Shown: piece after piece, positions 12,274-25,036 of the stretch | Layout: each line of letters starts with the position of its first letter | Position numbering within the stretch: the first letter of the stretch is position 1 | Assembly (NCBI RefSeq): GCF_026745355.1 | Contig: NC_079210.1 | Coordinates: 28,216,029-28,280,028, forward strand | Length of the DNA: 64,000 nucleotides | Direction: 5' to 3' | DNA from: Beta vulgaris subsp. vulgaris | Lineage: Eukaryota > Streptophyta > Magnoliopsida > Caryophyllales > Amaranthaceae | The notes under the pieces: generated by a model | The model's input: the letters and a program-made list of their open reading frames with translations, nothing else | What the model was told of the DNA's origin: nothing | Databases searched by the model: none | Program-made: the position numbers and the translations under genes

Positions 12274-13559
12274 TTCTTCTATTCTCTACAAATTTCTCTT
12301 CATTCTACCAATCTGTCTGTTCTATAAACAAGAACGCAAGTAAAAGCTAACTGAGCTCAATGGCTTTCTTCAGGAAGAATTTCCGAGATTTGATTGGAAC
12401 ATACTCGAATGCTTAACCCTCCTAAGAGTACAATGACAAGATTAATCAGACAAAAGATGAGAAAACTCTAGGGATGTTACCTTTACTGGAGCACTGATGA
12501 CACCCAAGCTAGTTAGCCGCAAGTACTCAAAAGGCCTGGATTTGCTGCTTGTATTGAGGAAAGGATACAAATATAATGGAAAGTGGGCTGCAAAGAAAAT
12601 ATATATTGAGGATGAATCAGCGAAATCAAATTTTTTTTATAACATTATGTACTTCTGCAAGTCAATGTACAAACCCCCATTTTTCTTCAAAACTTTGTCT
12701 CCTTTGGAATTTTGGACTTAATTTCTTGAGTGCAAAAGAAAAATTTTCTAATTACTCGATCACATGGCTCTTGTCAGTTGTCATGTTAACCCATCAACAG
12801 CAGATTGATATGTAGTTAAAATAAAATCAAAGCCCTCATTGCTAGGAGAGAAAGATGTCTCTAATGTCGAATTATCTATGCACATGAACCCAGCCACATG
12901 CACAATGCCGGACATGATAGTTTCAGATCACAATGGCATAGTCTTTGGTATCCAAAACTAAGTTATTTGCTTACAATTGATCTTGCACTAAAAAGAGGAA
13001 GAAAGCGAAGAGAAAGGTAGTAAAGTGGCAAGAGAAACAATTGCCTCCCAGTTCTCATAACAGACTTCAGTTCCAGACTGGAAGCAAAAGCACATCCATG
13101 CCAGCCACGAAGTTCTAGAGCCCCAGCTCTTACTACAAGTGTCTGCAACTAAGCGCCAGTAAAAAGATATTGGCAGAGATTGCATAACAAAGAAAGGGAG
13201 TAGGAAGAGAATTCAGCTGACAACTGATGTGCATGCTTCTTCATGGTAGAGAGAGGACTGACAATGCTCAGTCAAAGTAATCCATTTAAAAGCACATCCC
13301 TATTCATTAATCATCAAGAACTTGGTTCTGAATTTCTTGTCCAGCAGAGATAATTATCGCATATATGAAATACCTTTCTAAACCAAATGTTCTGGAATAC
13401 AAACACAAAAGGCCCTTTCCCATTTACATTGAAGCCCATAATTAGGAAACGCACTATTTAAAAATAGCATTCGAGTATCAGGGTGAGATGCTACACACTG
13501 CACAAAACAGAGAAAAGTATGTCAGGATGGCAAAAAATTAGAAGCATATAAATATCTAA
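12274..13559. other. No recognisable gene
   Basis: Mixed-composition sequence with short ORFs on both strands. Nothing matches a protein family or an obvious repeat. It could hold intron or UTR sequence of an unseen gene. Confidence 0.4.
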
Positions 13560-14310
13560 TCAATTACAACAGTGTTTCGGTTGTGAAACGATGGCGCACC
13601 CAAGAGGTGTCCGTCAGTAATGGGGGTTACCCGGGAGTAGTGATCTGCACAAGAACAAACGTGAGCTACCCTCGGGGTGGTTGTGAGGAAAACCCCTCCG
13701 ACACTCAAGTCAGCTAATGTCCGATAAGGATTGTAGAGAAAGAAAACTTAGAGAGAGAGATAAGCTATTTTTAGTATGAGAGAGAGTGTACCTGCAAAAT
13801 TAGTATTGTTTGGCTATTTATAGGCGTACTATTCACCTGACAGGATATATCTTTCGACACATGTATGGTTGTAATGAATTTTTCAGAGAGAAGATTCCCT
13901 TTGTTTTGTCCTCTTCGGTGGCCGCGACGGCAGTCCCGGTCTCAAGACAAGGAAACATCGACTTCCTTCTTATGAGTTCGCGTCCTGGACCTGTGTTGTC
14001 GGTCATACTGAATGTTCGCCAGCAGACTTGGGTAATGCCCATACAACTAGCCCCCCAGCATCGTTGGCGGTCGTGACCGTCACCGGTGTTTGCTCTAATG
14101 ACGTGGATGAATTTTTGCATTTCTTGTAATCAGGCCTCTGATGTTGCCACATGTTGACATGGGATAAGTTGTGGATTTCAAAAGGTGTAATCATTACGAG
14201 TTCTGGAATCCCGCTCGTTTTTTCCCCTTTTATTAGGGTATGTTGTGTGGGGGACACTTGGCATCGATCCATGAAAGCATTTGATGCGTCTTTTAATTTC
14301 CACCGTTCAT
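13560..14310 (-). repeat. Tat-type Ty3/gypsy LTR (minus orientation)
   Basis: On the minus strand there is a TATA box (TATAAATAG, 13814-13822), then a CT-rich leader, then a conserved-looking box at 13695-13713 (minus-strand CTGACTTGAGTGTCGGAGG). The same layout with a related box recurs at 62640-63290. This is the arrangement of long gypsy LTRs. Outer borders were not fixed because no second copy of this LTR is present. If it is an LTR, the plus-strand ORF to the right is antisense to the element. Confidence 0.6.
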
Positions 14311-14735
14311 TCTGGTATTTAAAAGCCAAATTCCTTTTCTTTTCATTTTCCATTCTACTTCTTCTTCTTCTTGAACCTTTTCTATGGTTTTCTCACTTTT
14401 TTTTCGAACTTTAAGCTACTATTTTGCGGCTAAAGAACACTTTTTTCACCTCAAACTTTCTCAAAAGAGTCACTTTCTTGCGTTTCCTTCCCTTTTTTGG
14501 AAGGATTTCCACAAATTTCGACAAATTTCGGTTCTTTTCCTCCGGGTTCTGCTTCGAGGGTTTTCTGGCTCTATTTTGACATTGTTTTCGGCAAGCTCTT
14601 GCTTCATCTGCTGCTTTTCGTGGAGCGCCTTTTTGGTAGTTCTTGGGAGTTTGCTTCCACTTTTCCGGCGAAATCTTTCTCAGGTACCCCTTTTTTAACT
14701 CTTTGGTTTTTTGCTGCTTTTTCTCCCTTAGAAAT

Positions 14736-17358
14736 ATGTCAGACCGCTCAGATAGTCAAAATACCTTGAGTAATAAATTTGTGACCGAAAGTGAAACCTC
14801 CTCCCCTTCTCTTGATGGCGGACAAAGTTCCTCCGTTTCTAGCCCAAGGGATGGGCGCACTCGTCTCCTAGTTGACCTTCCCCTTACGGCCGACATGGCC
14901 AAAGAACTTAGGTCAAAATTTCTTAATGATCGTTGTACTCCTGAGCAAGAGAACCTGACTTCACAATATCTATTCGCTAAGATGAGTAGGGATAATCAGA
15001 CACTTAGGGAATTAAGGAACCAAATTTTAGCCCGTAGGGTCGTGAGGAATCCTCCTCCTGATGTCGTTCCCGGCCTCGATGTTCAGCCTCTGAGGGAGCA
15101 TGCTTGGTTAGATAGCCTAGCCGATGCCGGGGTAATGACGGACACTAGCTTTTACGACCGACTTGCCCGTGATTCTACTCCTGTTGTTGATTTAGGTTCC
15201 GACAACGACTCCATTGCCAGCATGGATGAGACTGGCGCTACCCCTTCTACCTCTGGTCGGGATCCGGCCCCTCGTCGGACTGATATCGCTCTTGGCGAGA
15301 GTTTCAGTATGCCTCCTTCTTCCCATCCGAAACCTATTCCTAACCGCGATGGCGTTCTCCATTATGAGATATGGCTTCCCTTAGATGACAGCCACGGTCC
15401 TAAGAACATTGTCATCTGTAAAGTTTAGCGGGCAGCCGCTTTGGAGCTGGACTTTTGCGGAGTAGCTAAGGAATTATATGCTCTCCCGTCCGAGTATAAC
15501 CTTGTAATCCCGGCTGAGGGATCGAAAGTAATTAATTGTCTGGCAAGGCACATAGCTGTTTACGCCCACGATTTTGAGTTCCGGCTCTGGTGAAGATTTT
15601 GAAGGCTTTCAACGTCTGCCTTGCTCAACTAACCCCACTGGCCGTGAGGAACTTGATCGATACTTGGGTTATCCGGAGACCCTCAACCTCTTCTGTCGTC
15701 TTCATTGGTTGCGACGAAATGGTTCTGCTGAGAAGGGATGGTGGTCTCTGATGACAGTCAAGGATAAAAATGACTTTCTACCCCAAGATGAGCGGGTTGA
15801 AAGGCTGGCAAGGAGCTTTCTATTGGCTCACGGTCCCGGTCGACTTTCCTCTTCGCCGGCACTTTACAAAGTCATATCCTAGGATGGAGGATGTGCCTTC
15901 CTATGGTTTGTCCGAGGCCGAACAGGAGGCCTTCGAATATTTTGAGTCGAAACCAGAGGCTGGGGAGGGTGACGAGTCTGAGACACGGGTGCCCTGCACT
16001 TGCCTTCCTCATGCCAAGTATATTCTCGGCAATGAGCCTCTGTCTGCTCTCTTCTTATGTCAGACTCACCCACAAGGTGTGTAGCCTATCTTTTGGTCCG
16101 ACATAGTTCTTTGTGAATGTTTAATTTTTTTTATTGTTCCCTACTACCGACACTGATCTATCTTGATTTGCCTCTTTTTCAGGTGGCGTTAGTTGGATCT
16201 CGAGGAGCTGGGTTTAGACGAAAGCTTGAGGCCAATGTCAAAAAACTCCTGAGGATCCCATTTTTTACTACGACACCATTCACGGACTAATTGGTGGTCC
16301 GCGAGGTGCCGATAGGAATGCCGGTCGCGGTGGTCGTACAGCTGGCCGGGTTGCACGCTACGTCGGGCGGACGCAACGCCGTACTCCTGGTCTGGGGGAG
16401 ATAACTCCTTCTCGGTCCGGTGTTCAAGTCCCGGTCAACAGGGGGTGGCAGCACTGACCGCAGGCGTCAACGGGAGCCTGAGGTTGAGGGCCACCGAAAA
16501 CGTCAAACTATAGAAGTTAATTCTGCAAAGGCGCCTGCTACCGACCTCGAGGTCACGGTGAATTCTCCGGTCCGGGAGTCCACTCCTGCTATTTCCCGGA
16601 CGTCTCCCCTTGATATTGCAAATAGCATGGGGACATCACTTGGGTCTGGCTCTTCCATGCGCCAGAGGATCTATGAGATTCTCAGCGTCCCGAGTTTCCT
16701 CTCAGATCTTGGTCCGAGAATCTGTTCTCGGGTCTGGGAGTGGATTGAGAAAAAGGAGGTGCCCCTTTGTGCTGTTGTTACGGCTTCCCATGCTCGCCCC
16801 CCAACTACTCCCGGTCAAATATATCGACTACCTTGGGATGTGAGGGAGGATGAGTCTCTCTTTGTGGACATTCCCGCTAATGGCGGCACTTTGGGGTACC
16901 GCCGTCTGAAAGGGCTCCAGATGCCGATTGACTGTCCGGCTGATAAGCTAGTGGCCCATGACTTGGCAGTGGTAAGTGACTTCATTTCTCTTTTTTTTTC
17001 TTTTTTAATATTTTTTTCTCATTCTCTGTTGCAGGCCAATAACTCTGTTGTGGAGCTGATAGCGCAGTACGTTGAGTACCAGCGTGTGGCCGAGAGCGCT
17101 GGAAGCTGCTCGCTAGCGACACTGCTGTTTCTCGAGCCAACCAGCTACAAGTTGATTTAAAAGATGAGAAGGCGGCCAAGTCTGAGGCCGACAAGGAGTT
17201 GACGGGCCTGCGCTTGAAGGCTGAAGAGCCGGAGGAGGCCAAGAAGAAGAAAGAGGAGTTGGAGCTTACGTTGAAGGCTGATGAGATGACAGTTGCTGTG
17301 GAGAATGCAAAGGCTGAGGCCGACCGTCTTACCGTGGCCTCATTCAAGAAGTCGTAGG
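14736..17358 (+). pseudogene. Retroelement extra ORF, Transposase_28 (putative gypsy type transposon) family
   Basis: The ATG at 14736 (MSDRSDSQN) opens a Ser/Asp-rich region reaching a stop at 15426. Conserved family pieces follow in shifting frames: IAVYAHDFEF, then an AFNVCLAQLTPLAVRNL segment, then LFCRLHW..GWWSLMTVK, then GWQGAFYWLTVPVDFPLRR and PRMEDVPSYGLSEAEQ. At least three frameshifts occur (about 15590, 15690, 15775). Two intron-like intervals with GT-AG ends are seen (about 16078-16182 and 16972-17034). The C-terminus is a Lys/Glu/Ala-rich coiled coil (17130-17350). A pyrimidine-rich leader with a TATA-like TATTTAAAAG at about 14316 precedes it. The family is known from extra ORFs of plant gypsy elements and related gene copies; its function is unknown. 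The copy is clearly decayed. Confidence 0.75.
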
Positions 17359-17399
17359 AGTATGTCGGGTTCCTTGGCGAGAGGTATGACGGTGGATGC

Positions 17400-18150
17400 A
17401 ACATTAGCATATGCAACGCTTTTCGCTTTATTACTATGTAATATGCTTTCAAGTAAAAGCATTTAAATCTGATGCTTGAATATTGAGATAAGATATATAT
17501 TCATATTGCTCTTGAAAATTTTCATATTAAGCAAAGAGCTAGTAGTAATCTTGACAATTCGACGGCTAAATAAGTTTTAGCTTTTGGAGGGAAGCATACG
17601 TTTAAAAGGAATGGATGTTAAATGAGGGAGGAAAGTTAGATTACTAGTTAAACTAAGCTAACTTACCATTTTCTAGTTTTTTATTAACTATATTGTCATG
17701 GTAGCAAATAGGGTGTAATTATAGTGATATTAGTTGGACAATTCTTAAAATATGGGCACCATATGAAATTTACAAAAATTGAGTGGTACTAGATGAAATT
17801 TTCCTAGTTTTAATAATGACCTAAGTACCTATTAGAAAATTTTGTCTGCTTTTGAAAGACTTTATCAGACATAATATGAAATATTAAGGGAATTAGGATA
17901 TGGGTCAACTGATTTTGGGTTATTTAAGTTAACATAATAAACACCAGTAAGTTATTGAAGGTGTTTGGTACATTATATGCAAACTTAAAGAGTACCCAAT
18001 GAATTTTTGAAACCGTAGGGGTACCTCATGAATTTCGTAAAACTCAGGGGTACCTTGTGAAAAATTCCTAAAAAATAAAAAAGACAATAACAATATTTTG
18101 GAACACTTTAGAGAGAATAATACAAATATTATATTATAAGATAGAATGAA
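17400..18150. other. AT-rich spacer, no gene
   Basis: No gag-pol sequence follows the extra ORF here. Two short phrases around GGGTACC (about 18013 and 18049) form an imperfect direct repeat. Nothing else stands out. Confidence 0.5.
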
Positions 18151-18800
18151 TTCTTTTGGATATAGTTGGTGGTTAAGATGTTGTAATGGTTGCTGGTAAA
18201 TTCAATATCAAAAAGGCCTACAACAATCTTCATGAAGATGTTCAAAGAGTTAACCGGAGAAGGTTAATTTGCAACAACAAAGCAAGCCCAAAAAGTGAAT
18301 TTATCCCGTGGTTAATCCTTCAGAACAGGATTGCTACCGCTGATAGACTCATCAAGTGGAAAATAGCTTGTAACACAATGTGTTATTTATGTAATGATGC
18401 TCAAGAGTTTGTTCAGCGTCTTTCTTTCAGTGCACTTATGCTGATGACGTTTGGAGAGGCTTGCTTAGTAGACTGGTTATGAGTCAATAGGTGCATCACT
18501 TGATGAAGAATGTAGAAGAGCTAAGAGCATGCCGCAACAAAAGGATGGTCCCTTATGCATTTTTTTCTTTCTGGAAGGGAAAATAAAGTACTCCCCATCA
18601 TGGTGAACATCTCGTTCAAAGTTCATAGCAAAAGTATTAATTGCATAGTATATGTTATGTTGTTCATTGAAATCATTTACTCTATTTGGCTGCAGAAAAA
18701 CAACAAAGTGTCGGTGGATTCTTGTATTGCACCTCGAGGGCTAATTTAGGAGATTATTTTTCGGGGTGCTTGTAATTGCAAAGACAATGAAAGAGCTTTG
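18150..18800 (+). pseudogene. LINE 3' fragment with zf-RVT domain
   Basis: From 18186 the plus strand reads through FNIKKAYNNL, RRLICNNKASPKSEF and WLILQNRIATADRL to CNTMCYLCND, which is the zf-RVT zinc-binding region found downstream of reverse transcriptase in plant LINEs. The CxxC pair is present. The frame shifts near 18400 (the ADDVW-like phrase is out of frame) and stops follow. The later segment (18680-18800) still resembles the usual LINE tail. Upstream endonuclease and RT are absent, as in 5'-truncated LINE copies. Confidence 0.85.
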
Positions 18801-19139
18801 TTGATTACTTAAACTTGTTTGTTGGTGTAGTTTTGGTGTATTTTGGAGGACTTGTAGTCATTATTTGTATTCCAACCTCTTTTTTTTGTTATAATAATAA
18901 TTTTGAATTGAAAAAAAATGAAATTAGTTTCTTTGTCCAATTTTTTTTCACTTATATAACAAGAAAATATAACACACTCTTCAGGAAAAACCACTTATGT
19001 AGTGGAAAACCAAAATCCATGGGCCAAAAATCTAGGCTCATTCCTCAAATTGGGACCAAAATGACTTACTTCGTCATTATCCTAGATCTTAGTGCTCGTC
19101 AAAAGAAAATAGTATCTTTCTAAAATTTCGACGTACAAC

Positions 19140-19414
19140 GCGCCCACAATAACAGTAAAGCACACACGCCCAAAACTGACATGCAATAACATCATCCAAA
19201 CCTCAGAAGTTGTGACGAGTTATCACGTGAAAAGCACATGCCTGAAAATGAAGTTGCTGTCCAATTTTACCCGTTGCATTTCCACGCGCCATTTCTTACA
19301 AGCTTTAGTCAACTCCCAACTTTACTGTACTCCACCGTTCTTCTCACCTCGACGACTGGAGAGAGAAAGTAGAGAGAGAAATTGAAGATCGAAGAAATTC
19401 TTGTAATTGTTCAG
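19140..19414 (+). promoter_or_regulatory. Putative promoter and first leader exon of the GTE gene
   Basis: A G-box core CACGTG sits at 19224-19229, a bZIP/bHLH binding site in plants. GA-rich leader sequence (19360-19385) precedes a good splice donor at 19415. No clear TATA box is seen, which is common for housekeeping chromatin genes. The transcription start is not determined. Confidence 0.45.
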
Positions 19415-19584
19415 GTATAAATTTCTCTAAAACCCTAAATATTTACTCTTTTAAGTTTTAAACCCTACTCTTGCTTTTTTTTAGTGATTTCTGCTACTTA
19501 ATTTTGTTAAATTTGAAATTCTAGGGTTTGGTTCTTACTTTGATTTGAGTTTGAAGATGGTCTAAGAATTAGGGTTTCTTTTAG
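19415..19584 (+). other. Predicted 5' UTR intron of the GTE gene
   Basis: The donor TCAG|GTATAA at 19415 and the acceptor TTTTAG at 19584 bound an AT-rich 170-base interval just upstream of the start ATG. Splicing would remove a tiny upstream ORF (ATG at 19557, two codons). Leader introns are usual in plant genes; this one is inferred. Confidence 0.5.
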
Positions 19585-19619
19585 GGGCTGGATTTTGATT
19601 GGAGGGTTTGGGTGGGTTT

Positions 19620-21789
19620 ATGGCAACTGGGGTTGCTGGTGGAGAGGGTGGTAGTGGTGGTTTTTCCAAGGATAGGAAAAATTGGGCTGATAGTAAAGTT
19701 TATAGTAGGAAATCTTTTAAAGGGCTCAAAACAAATATACCTATTGAAAAATCATCAAATTTGGGTTCACAAGAGTTGAATTTCGGGAAGGAGCTTGGTT
19801 TTGAGGTGGGTTCTGACGATTCTTCGTCGTTGAATCGTGTCCACCGAGGGGGCAGTAATCCTGTTCGTCGTGATATGCATTTGGGGAATGGGATAAGTGG
19901 GGCAGGGTTTTCCCCGGTTGATATTCGTGTTTCGATTAATTTGGCGCATAAGACAAAGAAGGAGAGGCGTGAACTGAGAAGGAAGCTTGAGGGTGAGCTT
20001 AATTCAGTGAGGAGTTTGGTGAAGAAGCTGGAACGTAGTGGTAGTAGTTTAAGGTCTTTGGTGGATGATGGGAACAATGATGTGGGGAAGTTGAAAAGAG
20101 TTCACTCTGAGGTTGGTTCGGTGGGTTGGCATGACAGTAGGCCTATTGACCAGCTGAGTATTACTGTACCAGAACATAGTCAAGGTGCCAGTGAAAACGT
20201 GGAGAAGGAGAAGAGAACCCCTAAAGCAAATCCGTTCTATCAGAGTTCGGAATTCATTCTGGGAAAGGAAAGGATCCCACCTCCGGAGCAGAACAAGAAG
20301 TCAAAAGGCATGGGGAAAAAGAATGGGGATTCGGGGTCTGGAATTGGAATGAGCAACTCTTTGAGTAAGGTATTTAAGAACTGTAGTTTGTTGCTGGATA
20401 AGGTAATGAAGCACAAGCATGGATGGGTCTTTAATACCCCTGTTGATGTCAAGGCCCTTGGTTTACATGATTATTTTACTATTATTAAGCATCCTATGGA
20501 CTTGGGTACTGTGAAATCTAGGCTAAATACCAATTGGTACAAATCTCCTAAAGAATTTGCTGAGGATGTCAGACTCACCTTTCATAATGCAATGACATAT
20601 AATCCAAAAGGGCATGATGTCTATATAATGGCTGAGATACTGTCAAAGATGTTTGAGGAGAAGTGGAGCAGTGTAGAGGCAGAATATATGCGAGAGCTCA
20701 GAGCTGCTGCGGACAATGAGGGCAGTCTTCTAACTCCAACATCGAGAAAGGCTCCTCAAGCTACACCATTGCCTCCGCCTCCTGCTGATATGACCCGGAC
20801 ATTGGACAAATCAGAATCTATGACAAATTCTGGTGCTGTGAAATCCAAAAACCCGAATTCTACGCCAACAGGCAGGACTCCTGTTCCCAAAAAGCCAAAG
20901 GCAAAAGATCCACATAAGCGTGACATGACATATGTGGAGAAGCAGAAGCTTAGCACTGACTTGCAAAATTTACCTTCCGAGAAGCTTGACAATGTTGTCC
21001 AGATTATTAGGAAAAGGAATCCTTCACTCTGTCAAAATGATGACGAGATTGAGGTGGACATTGATAGTGTTGACACCGAGACTCTTTGGGAGCTGGACAG
21101 ATTTGTGATGAACTATAAAAAGAATATGAGCAAGATAAAGAAAAAAACTGAGCTGAGCCAGGGTACAGGTGATGCTGAGCAAATTGTAGGAAAGGTGAAA
21201 ACAAAGTGCTTCCGTTATTTTCCTCGTTTTCATTGTACAATATCATATTTCCCTCCTAGCTTCTCTGAAGTCTGATCTATTATTGTCATATCTGCATGCA
21301 GAATGAAGCTCCATCCATCTTGAATGAATCAAAGGAGAATAAAGCTGGTACACACATTCTATAAATATAGTTGTCTAGACATATCTATTAGCTTTCAACA
21401 TCTTTTTGTTAAGGTCTTCTACAGTTTCTTTTGTCTTGACATATCTATCATGTCTTATACATATTTTTTTTTGTAATATATGGAGCAGAAGAAACAAATG
21501 ATATTTTATTGCCTCCTGTTCAACGTGAAAAGCAAGCTGGCACTGCAAGCAGATCAAACAGTTCAAGAAGCTCAAGCAGTGGTTCTGGATCCTCTTCCAG
21601 TGGTACTGTTAAATTGTTGTTGTAAACAATTTTTTCCCCAATTATTCTCGGTTCTGAGTTACAAAGATGCATTCCAGCGTCAGTCAGTTTGGGCTTATTG
21701 TTTGAAGTTTATGTATAACCTTTATTTTATTGTTCTGAATATTATTGCAAACTATTGTAGATTCTGACAGTGATACTTCCTCAACCTGA
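19620..21789 (+). CDS. GTE-type BET-related protein (bromodomain + NET), four coding exons
   Basis: The model joins 19620-21194, 21302-21347, 21489-21602 and 21761-21789, giving 587 codons plus stop; all junctions are GT-AG and keep the frame. The start is ATG 19620 (MATGVAGGEG). The ORF is open upstream to 19599 but has no earlier ATG. Residues 106-138 form a basic helix (KKERRELRRKLEGEL) typical of plant GTE proteins. The bromodomain spans about 247-349, with PMDLGTVKSRL and the acetyl-lysine-binding Asn328 in MTYNPKG. The NET (extra-terminal) domain is about 435-501. The tail is Ser-rich, ending SDSDTSST. Such proteins bind acetylated histones in the nucleus and recruit transcription regulators. 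Size and single bromodomain fit the GTE2/GTE7-like group; exact orthology is not assigned. Confidence 0.93.
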
Positions 21790-24440
21790 GAAATGGGCAC
21801 AGGCAATATCAGGGGATTTTCAGCTCTCTGTTTAGGTAATTTTCTGATCAGATTATTTTGGAACATTCTGTGTTTGATGTCGCATGTAACTGTTTATATG
21901 TCTGTATTTGAAACTTATCTGCTTGTCTTTTTAATGGAAATAATTATACAGTAGGCACTCAAGTGGATAATAAGTAATGCTCCCGGTACCCTCTCATATC
22001 TGTCATATTAGGGAAAGAAAGAATATGAAAACTTCATTTATCACGTTATCTCATTTATCACGTTATCTCCAAATATTTGTACTTCTAGGTGATCACTGGT
22101 TAAATTTTTTTGTTCTTAAATAATCTTGAGTACTTTAAATGTTCACGAGTAAAGACGGAGAATATTCGGGATTTTAGTTGCACAAGAGGAGTAGGCCCCT
22201 GCTTATATCATTGACTGGCTATCAGAGGCCAGCCATTGTTGTGCAAAGAGAAGCACGTAAACAGGGTGTCTTTTTTCGGAAAGCAACATGATATGGAGGA
22301 GGTTTACTAGGGGCAGTGTGAGCCATGAGTAGAGTGAGATTTGAGAAACACAGGTCAATATGGCTATTTCATTAATCTTGTTGTTGAAAGGAAGAAAGAA
22401 ATATGATAAAAAATACTGAGTAAGGGAAGAATATGGTAAAGATTAAGAATTTTCTTCTATTTTTGTAGAAACTAAAAGACATTTACAAGAATATGCTACA
22501 CTTGGAAACTTATTAACCAGGTAACCCGAACTTCACGTTAAAAGATTCCATCTCGAACCCTTGGATTTATACACTTGTATGTGAGTTTTAGCATCATATT
22601 CCCATTAATGAAACAAAGAAGACAGATAATTGAAAAGAATGTCTCTTGTCTAAATAATGATTTTGACTGTTTGACTCTATCTGCCTCGTTTAGTCCTACC
22701 AAGGTATTATATTAGTATTATCCAGTGATTTAAGTCTTAGGGTGGAAATCATGTTTTGCAAGTGTTTCAATATCTATCAAGTGACAAGAGCAGAAAGTTT
22801 CTTCTTCACGCAAACTTCTGTCCGAGTCATTTATATGCTTTTACACGTTTGACTTCACTATTTTTTCGTCAATTCTTCTGCAAATTTGAATGTGTATGTC
22901 ATGAGTGTTAAATATGGGAGTGAATCCGCTGATATATACTTTCTATGTTTCTCAATACATGCAGCATTTGTATAGTAACCACTATTCATGTACCAACCTT
23001 ATCCCCTATTGTCTCACGAACTAAGAGAAAAAAATCTTGAAGTGTGATCTTATTTGATTCTTCCTATTGTATACTTTCATGTAATCAACTTTTTCAAATT
23101 TTTACTTACATATAATTAAAGATATCAAGAAGGAACAAAGTAGGGCATTAGATACTGTGTAAGCAAGATTGTTGAGTGTATTTAGAAATGGAGGAATGAA
23201 GTGTGTTGTGAATAAAAAAAAATCATTATATAAAACTGACACCAGAAAAATCTACAACATTTTTGTGATGTCAATTAATTTTGGGGCAGCCTGAACCCTT
23301 CACTCTCCCCACCCCCTTTTTTTTGAGTTGGAGTTTACTTTTTGGTGCTATGTGGCCCTTCTAAGTGATATCAAGAATTCGAACTGAGGTCATAGCATTT
23401 GGTATCATAGTTTTTGAACATATAGGTAAAACAATATATACGTGTTATAGATTTGCGCATAGCCAAAAAAACTTCTGTATTCAAGTATTTGAAAATCAAA
23501 ATGTTCAAAAGCTATTCGTTGCTTTGTTTTGAAGAAAAAATTATTGTCAATGTTCAAACTTGAAAATATATCTGGTCAGTTTGAATTTTATTTGTGTTCT
23601 AAACTTCTAATGTTTTCCTTCTCTATGTTCAAAAATTTTGTATGTTCAAGCTCTACTTGTTATTGATTTCTTCTGTTATGTGTTTGATTATCTATATTTT
23701 TATGTTCCAACTTTTTCGCTCCTAAGTCCCAACTTGGTAGTCGATATCTGATGATGAAGCTAGTGAAATATCAAGGTAAAAAAATTAATAATGGGTTGGC
23801 ATAGCTTGAATCCCCCCCCCCCCCCCCACACACACACAAACACACAATCTCAAAAGAATAAGAATTGCAAATTATAAAAATTGAAGTTAAAAGAAAACAG
23901 ACGAGTAGTTGTGCTAATGATTGGTTGAGTGGCCATACCCTGTCTACTTCTCAACATCTCTGGTCATGAAAAAGAATGCTTTCTTGTTGCATTTCCTCAT
24001 TGGCCTATTTTATATTTGTGGTTTAGTTGTTAGAATTTTGTAAGTTCTACGCACATTATGATGATTTATATGGGTCTAAACTCAAAGGATTGTGGGGTCA
24101 TAGAATTTGGTGAATTCTCATATGTACTTTGCAATTTTGCAGATTGTGGATTTAAGGATGAAGGAGGGTGCATTGCTGATAGTCGATGGTAGCTTTTGCT
24201 TTCTGATATGAATCTTGATGTGCTAAAGTGGTGGTGTTGTACAGTGGCTCTGACCATTCTTGAGGCTTTCTCTACTGTCATAGTACTTGTTGTATGGAGT
24301 ACAGGATTCTGATGTGCATAATGGTGGGAAAGCCTTGGCCTTGCTAGGTTGTATTTGTGATTGCCGTTATGTTTCTTGTTAGTTAGATAATTTAGTTATA
24401 GCTTTTGCTACTTTGTCTATATCGCTAACTGGTGCGACCC
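21790..24440 (+). other. GTE 3' UTR, possibly with a long 3' UTR intron
   Basis: After the stop at 21789 there is no coding sequence. A donor-like GTTTAG|GTAATT near 21835 and an acceptor-like TTTTGCAG near 24141 could bound a 2.3-kb intron in the 3' UTR. Sequence after it (24142-24440) is less AT-rich and could be the terminal exon. The interval holds AT-rich filler plus a poly-C/CA tract. This is inference from splice signals only. Confidence 0.3.
23813..23848. repeat. Poly-C followed by CA microsatellite
   Basis: A run of about 16 C is followed directly by ACACACACAC-type repeats, a compound simple repeat prone to length change. Confidence 0.9.
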
Positions 24441-24883
24441 CTTTCTAGACTCAGTCAATTTAGATGTATTTATCTGTTGGGGAAATTCACTGTTAACAGA
24501 AGCATCTAATCTCCATAGTATGGCTGTAAAACAATGCTTTTGCTCCTGATCTGTGTTACCTGTCAGTTTACTGGATTGATCTCATTCTGGGGGCTGGTTG
24601 CAGTGAAACAACCCTAACTCACCTTTACGTGAAGCTCGTTGCAACTTGCAAGTTAATTCAATTTAAGCCTAATTAGATTAGCATATTTATCGGTGGTTCT
24701 TTAAAGATATTCACAAAATCTTATTAGGCTAATTTACAAAGATTTACCAAAAGATTGAGGTAATGATTCCATATTAAGGGTTAAGTTTTTACCACCTTTG
24801 TTTCGTTGTAGTTGTTAAAAAAAAAAATTTTAGATGTCTGAAGATAGTTGTCAAGTATCCAATATTTGACAATAAGAGCATTA
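24441..24883. other. Spacer, no gene seen
   Basis: AT-rich with a poly-A tract near 24820; nothing recognisable. Confidence 0.45.
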
Positions 24884-25036
24884 GATGTTCCACTAAACTT
24901 TATATTTGTTGATCAAAAGTAATATAATAGGTGGAAAATAATAAAATAATAATGTTCCTTAAATTCATTTTATTTTCTAAACATAACAATTAATATGAGA
25001 TTGGAAGAGTGCTATTTATAGAAATGTGTTTTAGTG
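24884..25036. repeat. Dispersed repeat, also at 34018-34140
   Basis: It begins TTAGATGTTCCACTAAACTT and shares a series of matches with 34018-34140, including TTTTCTAAACATA and the TTTGTTGAT phrase. Short and AT-rich, it is probably a MITE or other small element. GAGCA at the left and an inverted AGCACTC at the right are weak candidates for terminal repeats. Confidence 0.55.
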
